Shown here: positions 51,540 through 63,410 of the stretch, piece by piece | Layout of the letters: each line of letters starts with the position of its first letter | Position numbering within the stretch: the first letter of the stretch is position 1 | From: Benincasa hispida | Lineage: Eukaryota > Streptophyta > Magnoliopsida > Cucurbitales > Cucurbitaceae | Assembly: GCF_009727055.1 (NCBI RefSeq) | Contig: NC_052354.1 | Span: 44,005,376-44,069,375 of the forward strand | Length of the DNA: 64,000 nucleotides | Direction: 5' to 3' | The notes under the pieces: generated by a model | Seen by the model: the letters and a program-made list of their open reading frames with translations, nothing else | Databases searched by the model: none | What the model was told of the DNA's origin: nothing | Position numbers and translations under genes: made by a program

Positions 51540-52084
51540 CGTAGAATACCGTGTGAGAACATATGAACTCAACTAATCGATGGTAGGATGACCTCGAACG
51601 TTGAGTGAAGAGAACTCGACAAACAAAGAAAAACTTGGAAACAATACGTAAGCCGAAACTTCAACCCTCGACAAGGAAATCTCGCGAATCCCGCTTGAGC
51701 TGGTTGTCTGTCAAGGTTGAATTGTTGTCGACACACATCCACCTCGAGATTACAGGTTTATTACTTCTTTTTTCCTCATAGAGGAAATAAAGTAATGAGA
51801 TGGTATACTATATGTATCTGTGTACCGAGCTGCTTCTAACAACCTATGCATTTGTTATCTTCGAATTAGACGGAGACTTATGGGATTTGACGTGAGGGTG
51901 GGATGGCTATAATTTCTGGGAGCGAACTCCAGGGCAATATGAAGCGCATGGATACAAGTTATGCCTTGGAATGAAAGACAATTCCGAATTAGCTTTGTCT
52001 ACGAACAAATTTTGTATATATTAGGTTGTCGAAGGTTACACCACATGTCGAAACTTCAATACGACATTAAGGAGATAAGTGGGT
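51540..52084. other. Left flank of the second PMD locus
   Basis: Moderately GC-richer sequence with CTTCAACCCTCGAC (51660-51673), which echoes inverted words at 55540-55618. It may be a transposon end; no domain. Confidence 0.3.
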
Positions 52085-52580
52085 GAAAAAGATTAAAGAG
52101 AGAGCGAGATTCAAAGCGAGATAGTAGGAGAGAGCGAGATGTTGAACGAGATTTTGAAGAGAGCGAGATTCAAATGAGGAATGTTGGAGAGAGCGAGATT
52201 TAGTTTATAATTGACTAATTCTGACTAACATTGAACTTGGGTAAAATGAAAATGGTTGTTAATAATTGAAAAAATGAAGATTATTCAGGAATACACATTG
52301 AATGTTAAGATTACGCATTGAGTTTCTGGTAGTAAATTCCATAATAAAAAAAGTGTTTGTGATTGTTCTAAAAAGAAATGAAAGCTAGTAATCATTAATG
52401 GAAAATAACAACAATAACTGAGAGAGCGAGATATTGAGAAGATGATGAGATCTTAGGAGAGACGAGAAGTGAGAGTGAGATCTTAGGAGAGAGCGAGAGC
52501 GACGATCTTAGGAGAGAGCGAGATTAGAAAGAGCGTATACTGAGAGAGCGAATGTGAGAGAGCGAATCTTAGAGAGAGCG
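52085..52580. repeat. GAGAGCGAG degenerate repeat array
   Basis: Over 15 GAGAGCGAGAT-like words in two clusters (52090-52205 and 52420-52580). It is the complement of the CTCGCTCTC array at 55222-55297, so the two arrays flank the PMD pseudogene in inverted orientation. Confidence 0.8.
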
Positions 52581-52654
52581 AAGAGTCTTCACTTTATTTG
52601 AAATCTTTCCATAGAAATATTATAAAAAAAAGAAGAAAAAAGAAGCTAATAATC

Positions 52655-52920
52655 ATACTATAATTGAATAATCATTAGACTATAATTTGAAAATATATAT
52701 AGATTAATTATACTATAATGAATAATCATTAGATAATAAATTGAATATATAGATTAATTATACTATAATTGAAATAATCATTAGATAACAAATTGAATAT
52801 ATTAGACTATTATTACTATAATTGAATAATCATTAGAAACAACAATTAAATATATTAGATTATTATACTATAATTGAATAATCATTAGATAATAAATTGA
52901 ATATATTAGATTATTATAAT
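52655..52920. repeat. AT-rich minisatellite, about 50-bp unit, five copies
   Basis: ATAATTGAATAATCATTAGA followed by TAATAAATTGAATATATTAG recurs about five times with small indels. Confidence 0.85.
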
Positions 52921-53559
52921 GTAAAACTTTTATTGATTTACAAAAAAAAAAAAATTGAATATACAGTAGATTAATTATAAAAAAAAATGAATATACAATA
53001 AATTATAATAAAAAAAATTGAATATACAATAAAATGAAAATAATTAATAAAAAAATATTATATTATTCAATCCTAACTATCTGGAGCCCGTCTTAGTAAC
53101 GAATGACACTTTCTTTGATTATGTCCTAAACTGGTTACAAAATCCAACATCGTTGTCGAGTGGCTAGTTCTGTCCAATCCATCTTCCTTGTGATAACATG
53201 AATTTTTCGGTCTACCCAGGTCTTCTCAACAACGATGTGATCAGGATGTATCAGAGTCACACATTCACCACATTACTACCATCAGAGAGTTGCTGAATAA
53301 CCCTAGCATAACTAAGATCCTCATAACATGGGTAATCCACCTAACGTCAGGCTAATAAGTTGAAATTGACGGAGAGTAACATTCAGCATATGTATGACAT
53401 ACTTTGTAAATCCTCAATAAAATCTTCGTAGTTCAGATTTTAAAATGTGAGCAAACGGCCATAAAATGCGAGCATGAATGCCGAAATGCTTGTCATTTGT
53501 TACATGAACAGTACCGCTCAGTATGATGGCTTGTTCGAGATCAATAAGTCATTTTGTTC
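52921..53559. other. Non-coding part of the second PMD locus
   Basis: On the minus strand 53060-53130 reads LGHNQRKC, faintly like the zinc knuckle end of a MULE transposase, but the frame is broken and I do not annotate it as such. Confidence 0.25.
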
Positions 53560-55010
53560 ACTTGATGTTCCTGCCAGTTAGCTAACCTCCCATATCGGCG
53601 AGAATATTCTTGGAGAGATGCGGCGTATGCATGATTGTATAGAACCTAGTCATCAGCAACAAGACCTGAGGTTCGAGAGATAGCTGGGCCTCTCATACTT
53701 TTGCAACTATGGGCTTGGGAGCGATTTCCAACAATGGCTCCACAGTTACATCATGTTAATAACGCTCAGTTAGTTGGACGAGCCTGCAGTTCTCGGTATG
53801 ATGTTTTGATTCACTTTAATTTTTATATCACTAATCTAGTTAATTTAAATTCTAAATTATCAATTTAAAAATTTAGGTGGAGAGACAAATTTTGTGTGAC
53901 TAGGACAGCCACACATATAGTCAACCAGTATAGATACATGTTTGATCTGCTTCAACCTGAACAGGTACATTACACTAAACCTAATTGATTATTTTATTCA
54001 CATTTTTATTGTATTTGTCTTTAATATTCCCTAATATAATATTTTGTGTTTCAGGTTATTTGAGAGTCGTACAAAATTATTGTGCATACTTTGCCTAATT
54101 TTTGTACGAATGGTCAAAACATATGGCGGACGATGAGTCCTCTCATATGTTTTTATATTGGTGAATGGCATCTTCCTGACAGGGTGATGAAACAAATCGG
54201 TTTTCAGCAGGATGTCCCATCGCCTTGTAATACTGAACCCGTACTACATGATATTGACCTAAGGACTGGAGATTGGTCCAAAAAGTTGCACATTTGGTAA
54301 TTCGATGGCACTATCGTGTAAGGTTTATTGCAGTGGGGGTTTCTCTTGAACAGTTTGACACAGATGTCACTTCAGAATATATTCATTGGTATAATAATAT
54401 CACAAGGCGCTATGTCACTCACCCGGGAGCAGCTGTGGGTCATCTGGTAAATGAATGAATATTATCTAATCTTTTTAAATTTAAATTTATTTTAAATTTT
54501 GTCTAATTGTTTTATAATTCATAGAAATCGAACAACATTAGATTCCGTGAGGTTGCGAATGATCTGAACCAGGTTCTTGCTATATGTAGTGACAACCAAA
54601 GCTATATGGAGGAAATTCATTATATGTATGATATACCTATTATTCCTCCACCAGCTCCTAGATGTAGAGGACCTGTTCGGGAAGAGGATGAGTTTGATGA
54701 GGTTGTACATAATGTGGAAGAGTTGCCCCCTATGATGCAGACGTAGAGTCAAACTGATTATGTTAGTCCGATGATGATGATGCCAGTATTTGGTTCAGGA
54801 CATTATGACTCAGAGGCTTTTCCTTCGTCTTCATACGTGCATGGACATGGTCGGGGTTGTGGAGAGCATAATGAATATTTATATTATGAAGCGCCTGCAG
54901 AGGTATCAGAGCAACATCAAGAAGAAACCGAGCAACCTCAAGTTTGAAGTCGACGACAACAACGACAACCAGCTCGAAATCGACGACATCCACTTTGTGG
55001 GACACATTGA
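53560..55010 (+). pseudogene. Second plant mobile domain (PMD) gene, C-terminal half, degenerate
   Basis: Exons read by eye. About 53650-53796 gives LLQLWAWERFPTMAPQ. 53878-53965 gives WRDKFCVTRTATHIVNQYRY and LLQPEQ. 54054-54447 gives VHTLPNFCTNGQNIWRTMSP, GEWHLPDRVMKQIGFQQDVP then, after a frameshift near 54290, VRFIAVGVSLEQFDTDVTSE. 54524 to about 55010 gives a proline- and glutamate-rich tail ending NRRHPLCGTH. Introns are GT-AG. An in-frame TGA where PMD genes have Trp (54060) and the frameshift kill it. PMD proteins derive from or travel with transposons; the locus is a relative of the one at 38640. Confidence 0.78.
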
Positions 55011-55221
55011 TTTTTGTAATTATTTTTATATAAATGAGATATTTAATTTACATTTTTTTTATTTTTATGAGTTATTATTATTTTTAGAGTTTAAATAAAA
55101 TAATAAAATATTTTTAGAAATTGTTTTTATAAAATGAAAAATTAAAAAAAAAAAAAGAATTAGAAAGAAGAAGGTGGAATGTGTAATAATTAAAAAGGAA
55201 AAAAAAAAGAAATTTGTACGG

Positions 55222-55297
55222 TATTCTCGCTCTCTATCAAAATCTCGCTATTTCGCTCTCGCTCACGCTCTCGTTCTCTCTCATAATCTCACTCTCG
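55222..55297. repeat. CTCGCTCTC degenerate repeat
   Basis: TCTCGCTCTC, CTCGCTATTTCGCTCTCGC and CTCTCGTTCTCTCTC words just before the plastid fragment. Inverted relative to 52085-52580. Confidence 0.8.
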
Positions 55298-55298
55298 G

Positions 55299-55457
55299 AT
55301 TTGATTGGGAAGTTCAGTGGCAAAAAGGAGATTCATTAGCTCGTTATTTAGTCAGACTTGCTGAGATGACAGAATTCGTAAAAATTATTCAACAAGCTTT
55401 GGAAGGAATTCCAGGGGGACCTTATGAAAATTTAGAAATACGATATTTTGATAGAGG
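55299..55457 (+). pseudogene. ndhH: Plastid ndhH fragment in nuclear DNA (NUPT)
   Basis: [19 protein letters not shown] followed by [20 protein letters not shown] and [11 protein letters not shown] is unmistakably the middle of NdhH, the 49-kDa-like subunit of the plastid NADH dehydrogenase-like complex. Only about 53 codons are present. A codon is missing within QWQKEGD-type sequence, and several substitutions separate it from what I know of plastid genes. The open frame begins upstream at 55174 in CT-repeat sequence, giving a chimeric 98-codon frame. Not a functional ndhH. Confidence 0.85.
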
Positions 55458-55493
55458 AAGGTCTCCGTAATGATAATTAAACTGACTCAATAA

Positions 55494-55620
55494 TAATGTT
55501 AGGAAGGACAGGGTCGAGGATTCAAAGTTCGACGTACAAATGAAAGGAAGGTCGAGGGTTCAAAATTCGATCTATCTCGAGGGTTCAAAATTCGATCTAT
55601 CTAGGTCGAATTTTCAACCC
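55494..55620. repeat. Direct and inverted TCGAGGGTTCAAAATTCG repeats
   Basis: TCGAGGGTTCAAAATTCGAT occurs at about 55550 and 55576, with an inverted partner TCGAATTTTCAACCCTCGA at 55599-55617. This forms a small hairpin that may be a transposon terminus. Confidence 0.7.
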
Positions 55621-56690
55621 TCGACTTATTTTTTTTAAAAAAAAAGCAACAATATATTTACAAATAGTTTGAAAACAACAATATTTTCCTAAATAGTTTC
55701 TAAAAGGACAACATCCTTTTAATTTTTCCCGCTCAATATCATGTTTTATAAGTACATATTTTAACTTTATCTTAAAAAAACATACCAATATATATTAAAA
55801 TATTATATTATATTATCGATGAAAAGGATCGAATCTCTCTCTTCTCATATTGTATTTAAGAAAATAAAATTTGAACAAAATGTATTGCAATTATTATATA
55901 AAAAATTATAGTTGCGGTTTCTTTTTAAAAAAAATAAATTAACACTCTATTTGCTATGTAAGTATTCCTCCTTGGATTGATTTCAAATCAAAATATATTC
56001 AAATTCGTTATATTTTAATTAAGGGTTATTGTAAGAAAAAGAATGGCTTGAAATCTAATGTGATTTCAACTCCTATTTTTACTTTTAAATGAATCCTTAA
56101 CTAAAATGGTCGGATTTCATAGGTATCCAAACTTGTTATATTTTAATTTTCAATTAACCATTCATAATTAAAAACATATATTATTTAACTTCTTTCTTTT
56201 CCATTTACCATATAAGTACACATTTCTTAATGTGCTTACCCATAATCTTTTTCATTTCAAATGAAGTTAATAATTTATTTATCGTATTTCAATTCGCAAA
56301 CTTTTAAATCATCTATTGACTTTCTTGATATTTTAAAAACCGAAAATTTCTTAACCTTAGACAAAGACACAAAATAAAACAAAAAATACGAGAGTTAGAA
56401 CTCACACACAAAGCAAACACTAATAAGTAGATAGGCATAAAACAAAGGACAAGCTCACATCTTGAGCTAGAAGAAACCATCAAAATCACCAAGAAACTAG
56501 GAGACTTAGAGACTCACAAAGAGTTAGGCTCATTAGCTACTGAGCGACAATCGACCCCTAAAAGGAGAGACATCATATTGGGAAAAAAAACACCTAAGGA
56601 AGAGAATAATTTGTAGTACACACGAGACACCACCCACAAGACTAGACCTAAGAAGGAATCCCTAAGGCTCCACCCCATGTTAAAACAATA
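55621..56690. other. AT-rich intergenic DNA, nothing recognised
   Basis: No credible frame or repeat structure seen. Confidence 0.4.
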
Positions 56691-57747
56691 AACAAATGTC
56701 ACAAAAGGTTGTTGTGCCATGGAGAAACTGTTGTTCTGAAAGCAATTATGGTGCGATCTCAGTGCTAAGCGATATGTCGGATGCTCCTCAAGGGCATGTA
56801 CTTGCCAGAAAATGGACTAAATTGAAAGAGAAGGTTGCTCAGAACATATGAATAATTAAAGCAAAACAAAAGAGGAAGTAAGAACTTTCAAGTATGTGTG
56901 ACCTCTCTCTTACATCTAATCTCTATTAAATAGCAGAGGAGAAGAGTAATCAATAGGGAAAATGAACGAACAGATGAATGACGGTCAACGAAATATTAAT
57001 AAAATGATTTATTAATATTTATAATGAATCAGGGTTTTTTTTTTAAAAAAAATAATTAAAAAATAAATATTAAAAATTTAATTCTTTTTTGCGCAAGCAC
57101 GGTTACTCAAACCGGAACCCGCCCGCCCGTCCAACCAGATAGACAACAGCGGCGGTGTGCACGTGTAGTGAAAGAGTTTCTACCACCAAAACACTTTGGA
57201 CTCTCGTCTAGGATGCCTTGGTATTTATACCCTCTATGCAATGCTAAATTTTTCAACGTTAATTTAACTCTCCCACCCATTTAACTTTTTCTATGGGCCT
57301 AAGCTCAAAAGTCACTTTCAACAATTCTCCACAAATGACTGTTATGGAAAAGTTAACAAGTAAACGACATAAAAGATTATTTTGAAGAAACGGTTCTAAG
57401 CAAGCAAAGGAGATCAAACTTAAACATCAATATCTAATGATTTGAATTGATGCATAGTGAAGTAAGGCAACCTTATTTGAGAGAGTGAGTTACCTCTTGA
57501 ACTTTCAATAACACTGGTTGAGACCCCCACAACACGTTTTACTCCTAATCATTTTCTTGATTATGCGATATAGAATGTGCTTATTATGGTCATGCACATA
57601 AACCTCGGGTCACCGTGAAAGCTTTAGAAAGAGACTTTTAAACTCTTTCATAGAAGGCGGCCACACCCCACAGGACCGCAGCCCCGTTGCCAACTCTACT
57701 CCCCTTAATTTTTTCTATGGGCCTAAGCCCAAACATCATTTCCAACA
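56691..57747 (-). mobile_element. Degenerate LTR-like block, two LTR-start copies
   Basis: On the minus strand TGTTGGAAATGATGTTTGGGC at 57747 and TGTTGAAAGTGACTTTTGAGC at 57323 are related starts, both followed by TTAGGCCCATAGAAAAA. A TATAAATA box lies on the minus strand near 57221. No primer binding site, polypurine tract or coding domain located, so the ends and class are unknown. Confidence 0.4.
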
Positions 57748-60171
57748 CCCCACATAACTATACCTAAGAACGAAGCTCTACGACCCTACCAATGATTAGA
57801 ACAATACCTAAGAACCTTCAACAATAACAACAATTTGATTAGAAAATTGAAAATTTCTTTTAACCCAGGAGAACCACTTTCTAAAATCTTTGTATTATTT
57901 ATTTAGATAATCTAAGGTAGTTTTTGGCTTTACCAATATGAGTTAAGTTGAATTGGTAAAAATTATCAATTCAATATTTGACCTACCAACTTTAAATGTT
58001 AGTGAAATTGAGTTGGTTATTTTACTTGTATCTATGAATTAATCAGTTAAAATTCATCTGACTGGTAACTTTAATTTTTTTGTTCTTTAAACATATTGCT
58101 AAACACATAGTAAATGATTTACTAAAAGGGAGATTAAGTTTTTAAATGTACAATCCAACATATATCTAAAATACGAAAAATAGATTACAACTTTATTTTT
58201 TCGATTTTTTTAATTTCAATTTTTAGACTAATGCACAAATTGCGGTACAATAGAGTTGTAACTCACTAGTTATTCCAGATGTTCGCTACAACTGAAAAAA
58301 TCGAGAGGTTATTTGTATTCCTCGAATCCCCGCCTACAACACCATTTAATATTTCTTGATCCACTATGGGCCAAACTACTATAAAAATAATAATTTTATT
58401 TTTCATTATGAGAAAAAAAGAAAAAATCCCCTTTGAGAAAACAATGGATGCTTTGAGTAGGGTGCAAAGAAATAACAAACCGAAGGTAAGTTGGTGCATT
58501 AGTCAGAGTCCCCAGTATTTGACTTTTGACCCAGCCCTCAGTTTTCCGTTAAATTACAATTGGCCCCAACCCCAAACAAAATTAAAATTAAAATCAAAAT
58601 CAAATACACAAAAATGGATAAAGGAAAATCAACGGTCCACAGTCCACTCCTCAGGTTTTGACCGACTTTTCCAGTTACCGGTTTTATGTTTGGCAATGCA
58701 GCCAAACAAGACCTTCTTTATTTATTTATTTATTATTATTTCTCCATTGGACACGTTCTGGTGGACCCCACCATAATTTCAATTAGAATTTTTGGAAATT
58801 AATATTAAGAGAGTGGGGACTATCAACTCAACTCAATATTTAACCTATCAACTTTCACAAATGGGTATTAAATTACTCAATTTTATTAATTTCAATAGTG
58901 TTCACTATTCAAATTTTTGCGATAATCGAAAAACTTTACCTTCGACATCCAATTATACACAACTACCACTTTCAACAACCAACTTCAACGATCATCTCCA
59001 GTGACCAACTCCGAACATCAACTCCATTGATCATCTTTAATAACTAACTATAACAACCAACTTAATTGATCATAATTAAAACAAAACAAAACTTGGATGG
59101 TGAAAATGTTTTTAAATACATAATTAAAAATTGTTAGTTCTTGGTGTTTAATTGTCGTCTTATATTGTAGTTTATACCCTAGTGGCTTTACCTTTAGTTT
59201 CACCCAAATGCCAAATGGTCTCGTACGATTGGTGATAGTTGTTATCCCTTATATACTCACGATCATCCATTTATAAATTATTTTAATTCTCTTTATCTTT
59301 CTACCCTTACAATAAATCTTAAAATTAATTTTTATTGAAATTTGATAAATGACAACAATAATTTTGATGCAATATGTTTTCATAATTTATAATGGAAAAC
59401 ATCTTTTTTGGGAAGAGCTAGATCTATTGAAAGTATACTACAACAATTGTCTTATTTTTTAGGTTAACTTTAGTCACCGAACTTTCATGTTTGTATTTAT
59501 ATTTGATCCGTAAATTTTAAAAATTGTATAATAGGTTCGACATTTATTGAGCTTTGAAAATATCTAATAGGTATTTGAATTTTTAATTTTGTGTTAATAA
59601 TTCTATGCAATATCTGAAAATTTTAAAAATTATTGCATCTATTCGTTATAATTGATTTTTATGTTTAATAGGATATTAAAAAAAAAACTTTCAACACTAG
59701 TGTGTAAATTTTTCAAAAATTATCAAATAGGTCCCGGACATATGAAGCGCAAAATTTAATGTTTACAAATCTATTGAGTACAAAATTAAAAATTTAAAAC
59801 TCTATTAGACATTTTTAAAATTTCAAAAGTTTAGCAATTAAATTATATTTTACTTTATTTTATTGTTATTATTATTTTAGGTTTATATATGCTAGCTAGC
59901 ATACATTAAAGTATTAATTTCAGTAGGGTTACCTACGCATGTGCCCCTTTGAGAAAAGTTTGTCTTCATGCATATGTTCATAAATATTGTTAGCTAACTA
60001 TATGCCCTTTTTTATTTGAATTTTTCTAGTTTTTTTTAATCAATGTTGCCAATTATTTAATCATAACAAAATATAAATAATAATAAAAAAATTTGTATAA
60101 ACAATTTCTTAATTATTATTTGATTTTTTTAAGTTCATCAAAACCTTCAATCTAGGGGAAAATTGGAAGAT
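57748..60171. other. Intergenic DNA with foldback remnant
   Basis: 59458-59840 has inverted, foldback-like arms (AGTCACCGAACTTTCATG to the AAAATTTCAAAAGTTTAGCA side) related in style to the 20728 family. The 136-codon frame at 58366-58776 has no recognisable domain. Confidence 0.4.
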
Positions 60172-60426
60172 TTTCATAAATAGAAAAAATGTCAAACTAT
60201 TTATAGAATTAATAAAAAAAACATTGATAGTCACATATAGATTTTTATCAGCGTAATAGACTTATATTGGTTTCCATCACTAAAGTATCAATGATAGATT
60301 TCTATCAGTCTCTATCAATGATAAAAGTCTATTAGTTTTTATCATTTATTAGTGATAGACTTGTATCGGTTTCTATTATTGATAGTATCAATGATAGACT
60401 TCTATCAGTTTCTATCACTTATAGAC

Positions 60427-63331
60427 CACTACTACAAAATCTATATTACTTGACACTTGTAATTTTTAATTACTTGACGTTTCTGTGGAAAAAACGTCAA
60501 GTAATATGATTTTGGAAAAAAAAAATGTCAAGTAAAAGGGTTAAAAAAGCGGAGATTGACGAAATATTTTGGATATTAAAAAAGCAGAGATTGACGGAAT
60601 ATTTCGGATATTTTCACGAGAACCTTTACTTGACACGATTTTCGTGTCAAGTAACATAAGGTCTTACTTGACACATTTCATGTGTCAAGTATAAAAAGCT
60701 CTTACTTTATATATATTTTTTTTCATGTCAAGTAAAAGAGTTAAAAAAGCGGAGATTGACGGAATATTTTAGATATTTTCACGCGAACCTTTACTTGACA
60801 CGATTTTCGTGTCAAGTAATATAAGGTCTTACTTGACACGTTTCACGTGTCAAGAATAAGAAGCTCTTACTTGACATTTTTTTCATGTTAAGTAAAAAGG
60901 GTTAAAAAAGCGAGATTGACGGAATATTTCAAATATTTGATAGGCCTCTAATTATATGCTGCTCATCGTCTACTCTACTAAGTGATCGTGTGGCATTTGA
61001 TAGACAATCATATAACATTTGGTAGGCGATCGTATAGAAACTGGTAAACGATGGTGTAATGTTTTGTAAGCGATCGTGTAGTTCTGGATAAACGATCGCA
61101 GGATATTTGTGGGCGATCGTCTAGTGTTACTTAGCAATCGTGTAGCATTTGGTAAGCGATCGTATAGCATTTTGTAGGTGATCGTATAGAAACTGGTAAG
61201 CGATCGTGTAATGTTTTGTAAGCGACCGTGTAGTTTCGGGTAAGCGATCGCGAGGTGTTTGTGGGCGATCGTCTAGTGTTACTCAGCGATCGTGTAGCAA
61301 AGCTAAGCGATCGTGTAGAGACTTTATTTTTTACTCAGCGGTTGTGTACAGATTTTATTTTTGTTTCCCCCCTCTTCCATTTTCATTTCCCTCTAAAATT
61401 TGGTTTTCCTCCTACCAAAATTATCAAATAAAATAATATTTTCCTCTCCCATTTTCATTTCCCTTTCAAATTAAAAACTCTTTCTTTCCTCCTTCACCAT
61501 CTCACTCACGACCTTCCCCTTCTCCCCAATTCTTTTTCTTCTTCTATGCACCTGAGAGCCCTAGCCGTCGTCAACCTTAATTCTCCCCTCACCTCCATTC
61601 GCGCCGCTGTTATTGAGTTTTTCATTCCATCATTTTCTCAGTCGTGCCAGCCTTCTCCCTCGTTGTTTGCTCAGCCACGCCAGCCGGCCAGCTATGCACG
61701 TCGTTCGCGAGTCTTCAGCCTCGCCCAGATTTGTAGCTGAACGCCCCTAATCACTTCCGTCGCTTCAGCCGTGCCCAGATCTGTAGCCGAACGCTTCCGT
61801 TGCTTCAGCCCTGCCTAGATCTATAGCCAAATGCCCCCAACCCCCCAGATCTGTAGCCGAACACCCCCAATCCTTATTTTGGGTAAGGTTTGGTAATTTT
61901 GTGGGTTTATATGCATAATCTTGATTATTGTTTGATTTTGGGTTAGTTCTGAAAAAAAACCCATTATGTTTGGGTCATAGATTCAGGTTGTAGTGGAGTT
62001 TGAAGATTGGAAGCGTGTTGTGCAGGGTTGCAAGGTTTTGACTTTGGAAATTTTTGGTAACTTTTAGTAACTTGTTATTAAATTTGGTTTGATGTATATT
62101 CAGACTGGACAAATAAATCAATGTATGAGTGTTCTTGTTCCTTTTTTATTTTCTTTTCAGGAAAGTTGGACGAGGCTCAAGTGAAACATCGATTTGAGCA
62201 AATACTTCAGGTAAGTGTTTTGGATGTATTTGAATGAATTTGTGATTTGGGTTTTAATATAGCATCTTCGGTAATGATTTGCTTGTTTGAATGTTTGATG
62301 ATGAGATTGATTTTGAAGTGTTGGAAGGAGTTAAGTTACTATCCAATAGGTTTGAGACCAATCTTGGCAAGGTTTTGGTAAGTTTGGAGGTTAGTATTAA
62401 TAGTTCTTTGTTATCCATTGAAGTATTGGTCTAATAATTGAGTTGTTTTCAATTTTTGGTGTTCAATTCAAAGATTTCAAGGGATTGGAGCCACTGTCCA
62501 ACAAAGTTAACGATGTTTTGATATTTTGATAGGTATTAAGGTCTTGAAACTTTTTTGGAATTGTTACATAGTTGCTGGAATTTGCGTTTTGTAACTATTA
62601 TTATTGAACTTTTCGTAGGTTGGATTATGTTGTTGTATTTTAACACTTATTTATATATTTTGAAATTTGATGTTATCGCCCTTTATTCTATTTTGCAGAT
62701 TGACTTGTTTAAACATGGCTTGTCTGATCCTTAGTTCTCAATCTTTAGACTTCAAAGCTCAATGTATAGATTAAATAATGTACTTTGTTGAGAGGTTATT
62801 AAACAATTTGTCACTTTTGTGTTTGTTGAAAGTTGAATTTTGTATACAAAAGCAATAGTTGAGATTTTATTTTGTACATGTACATGTGAAAGAGAAATAT
62901 TGTTGTAATTTGTGAGGAGTGTTCATAGTTGAAGATATGGTTTTTTAGTGAATATATTGAGTTGATAGATCTTAAATGTATAATGTTTATTTATTGGATG
63001 TAATTGTATTATTGGAATACAAGGTAGAAAAGGACAATATCGATTGGGGCATTTAATTTGAAAATAAAAAAACATATACTTGACACATAAAAAACGTCAA
63101 AGAGTATCACACTATACTTGACACTTGAATAGACTTGACATACTACTAATGTCAAGTGCATTATCTTTCTTGACACAAAAATTCTATTAAGAAACATATT
63201 ACTTGACGTTTTTTCGGAGTCAAGTTATCACACTATACTTGGCACTCGAATAGTTAACGCTTTTATAAGTGTCAAGTAACCCTTTACTTGACATTGGAAA
63301 AACGTTAAGTAATCTAATTTCTGTAGTAGTG
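60427..63331. mobile_element. Non-autonomous CACTA (En/Spm-type) transposon, 2905 bp, with intact ends
   Basis: It begins CACTACTACAAAATC and ends TTTCTGTAGTAGTG, the CACTA terminal inverted repeat. It is flanked by GAC on both sides (60424-60426 and 63332-63334), the 3-bp target duplication of this superfamily. Subterminal regions hold many ACTTGAC / GTCAAGT words on both strands, often as palindromes, as expected for transposase binding sites. The inside has no transposase. It holds a CGATCG repeat array, a CT-rich segment and short splice-like signals at about 62160-62215. Confidence 0.93.
60980..61330. repeat. GCGATCGTNTAG repeat array within the CACTA element
   Basis: Roughly 15 copies of a 20-30 bp unit with core GCGATCGTGTAG. 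A higher-order copy of about 152 bp repeats (61016 and 61168 starts, both running CATTTKGTAGG to AGTGTTACT). The LTR at 36618-38535 contains related words. Confidence 0.85.
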
Positions 63332-63410
63332 GACACTAATACACTTCTATTAATTTTTATAAAAAAAATTGTTAAATTTAGCTATTTTGTGTAAATAATT
63401 TTCCTTATTT

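Larger units (their letters stand above)
60172..63410. repeat. TATCAATGATAGA-type repeat, copy B, split by a CACTA element
   Basis: 60172-60426 carries the GATAGACTTCTATCAGT words and the same left edge as copy A; 63335-63410 carries the right edge (TTTAGCTATTTTGTGTAAAT). The CACTA element (60427-63331) sits between. Confidence 0.7.

Noticed and set aside
52060..52580. Regular GAGAGCGAG array as a possible CRISPR
   Set aside because: No constant repeat with unique spacers, and this is a plant nuclear context.
53050..53400. MULE transposase C-terminus on the minus strand (LGHNQRKC)
   Set aside because: Only a very short faint match in broken frames; not enough to annotate.
58366..58776. 136-codon plus-strand frame
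   Set aside because: Lysine-rich, no recognisable domain, no promoter or splice context; chance frame in AT-rich DNA.
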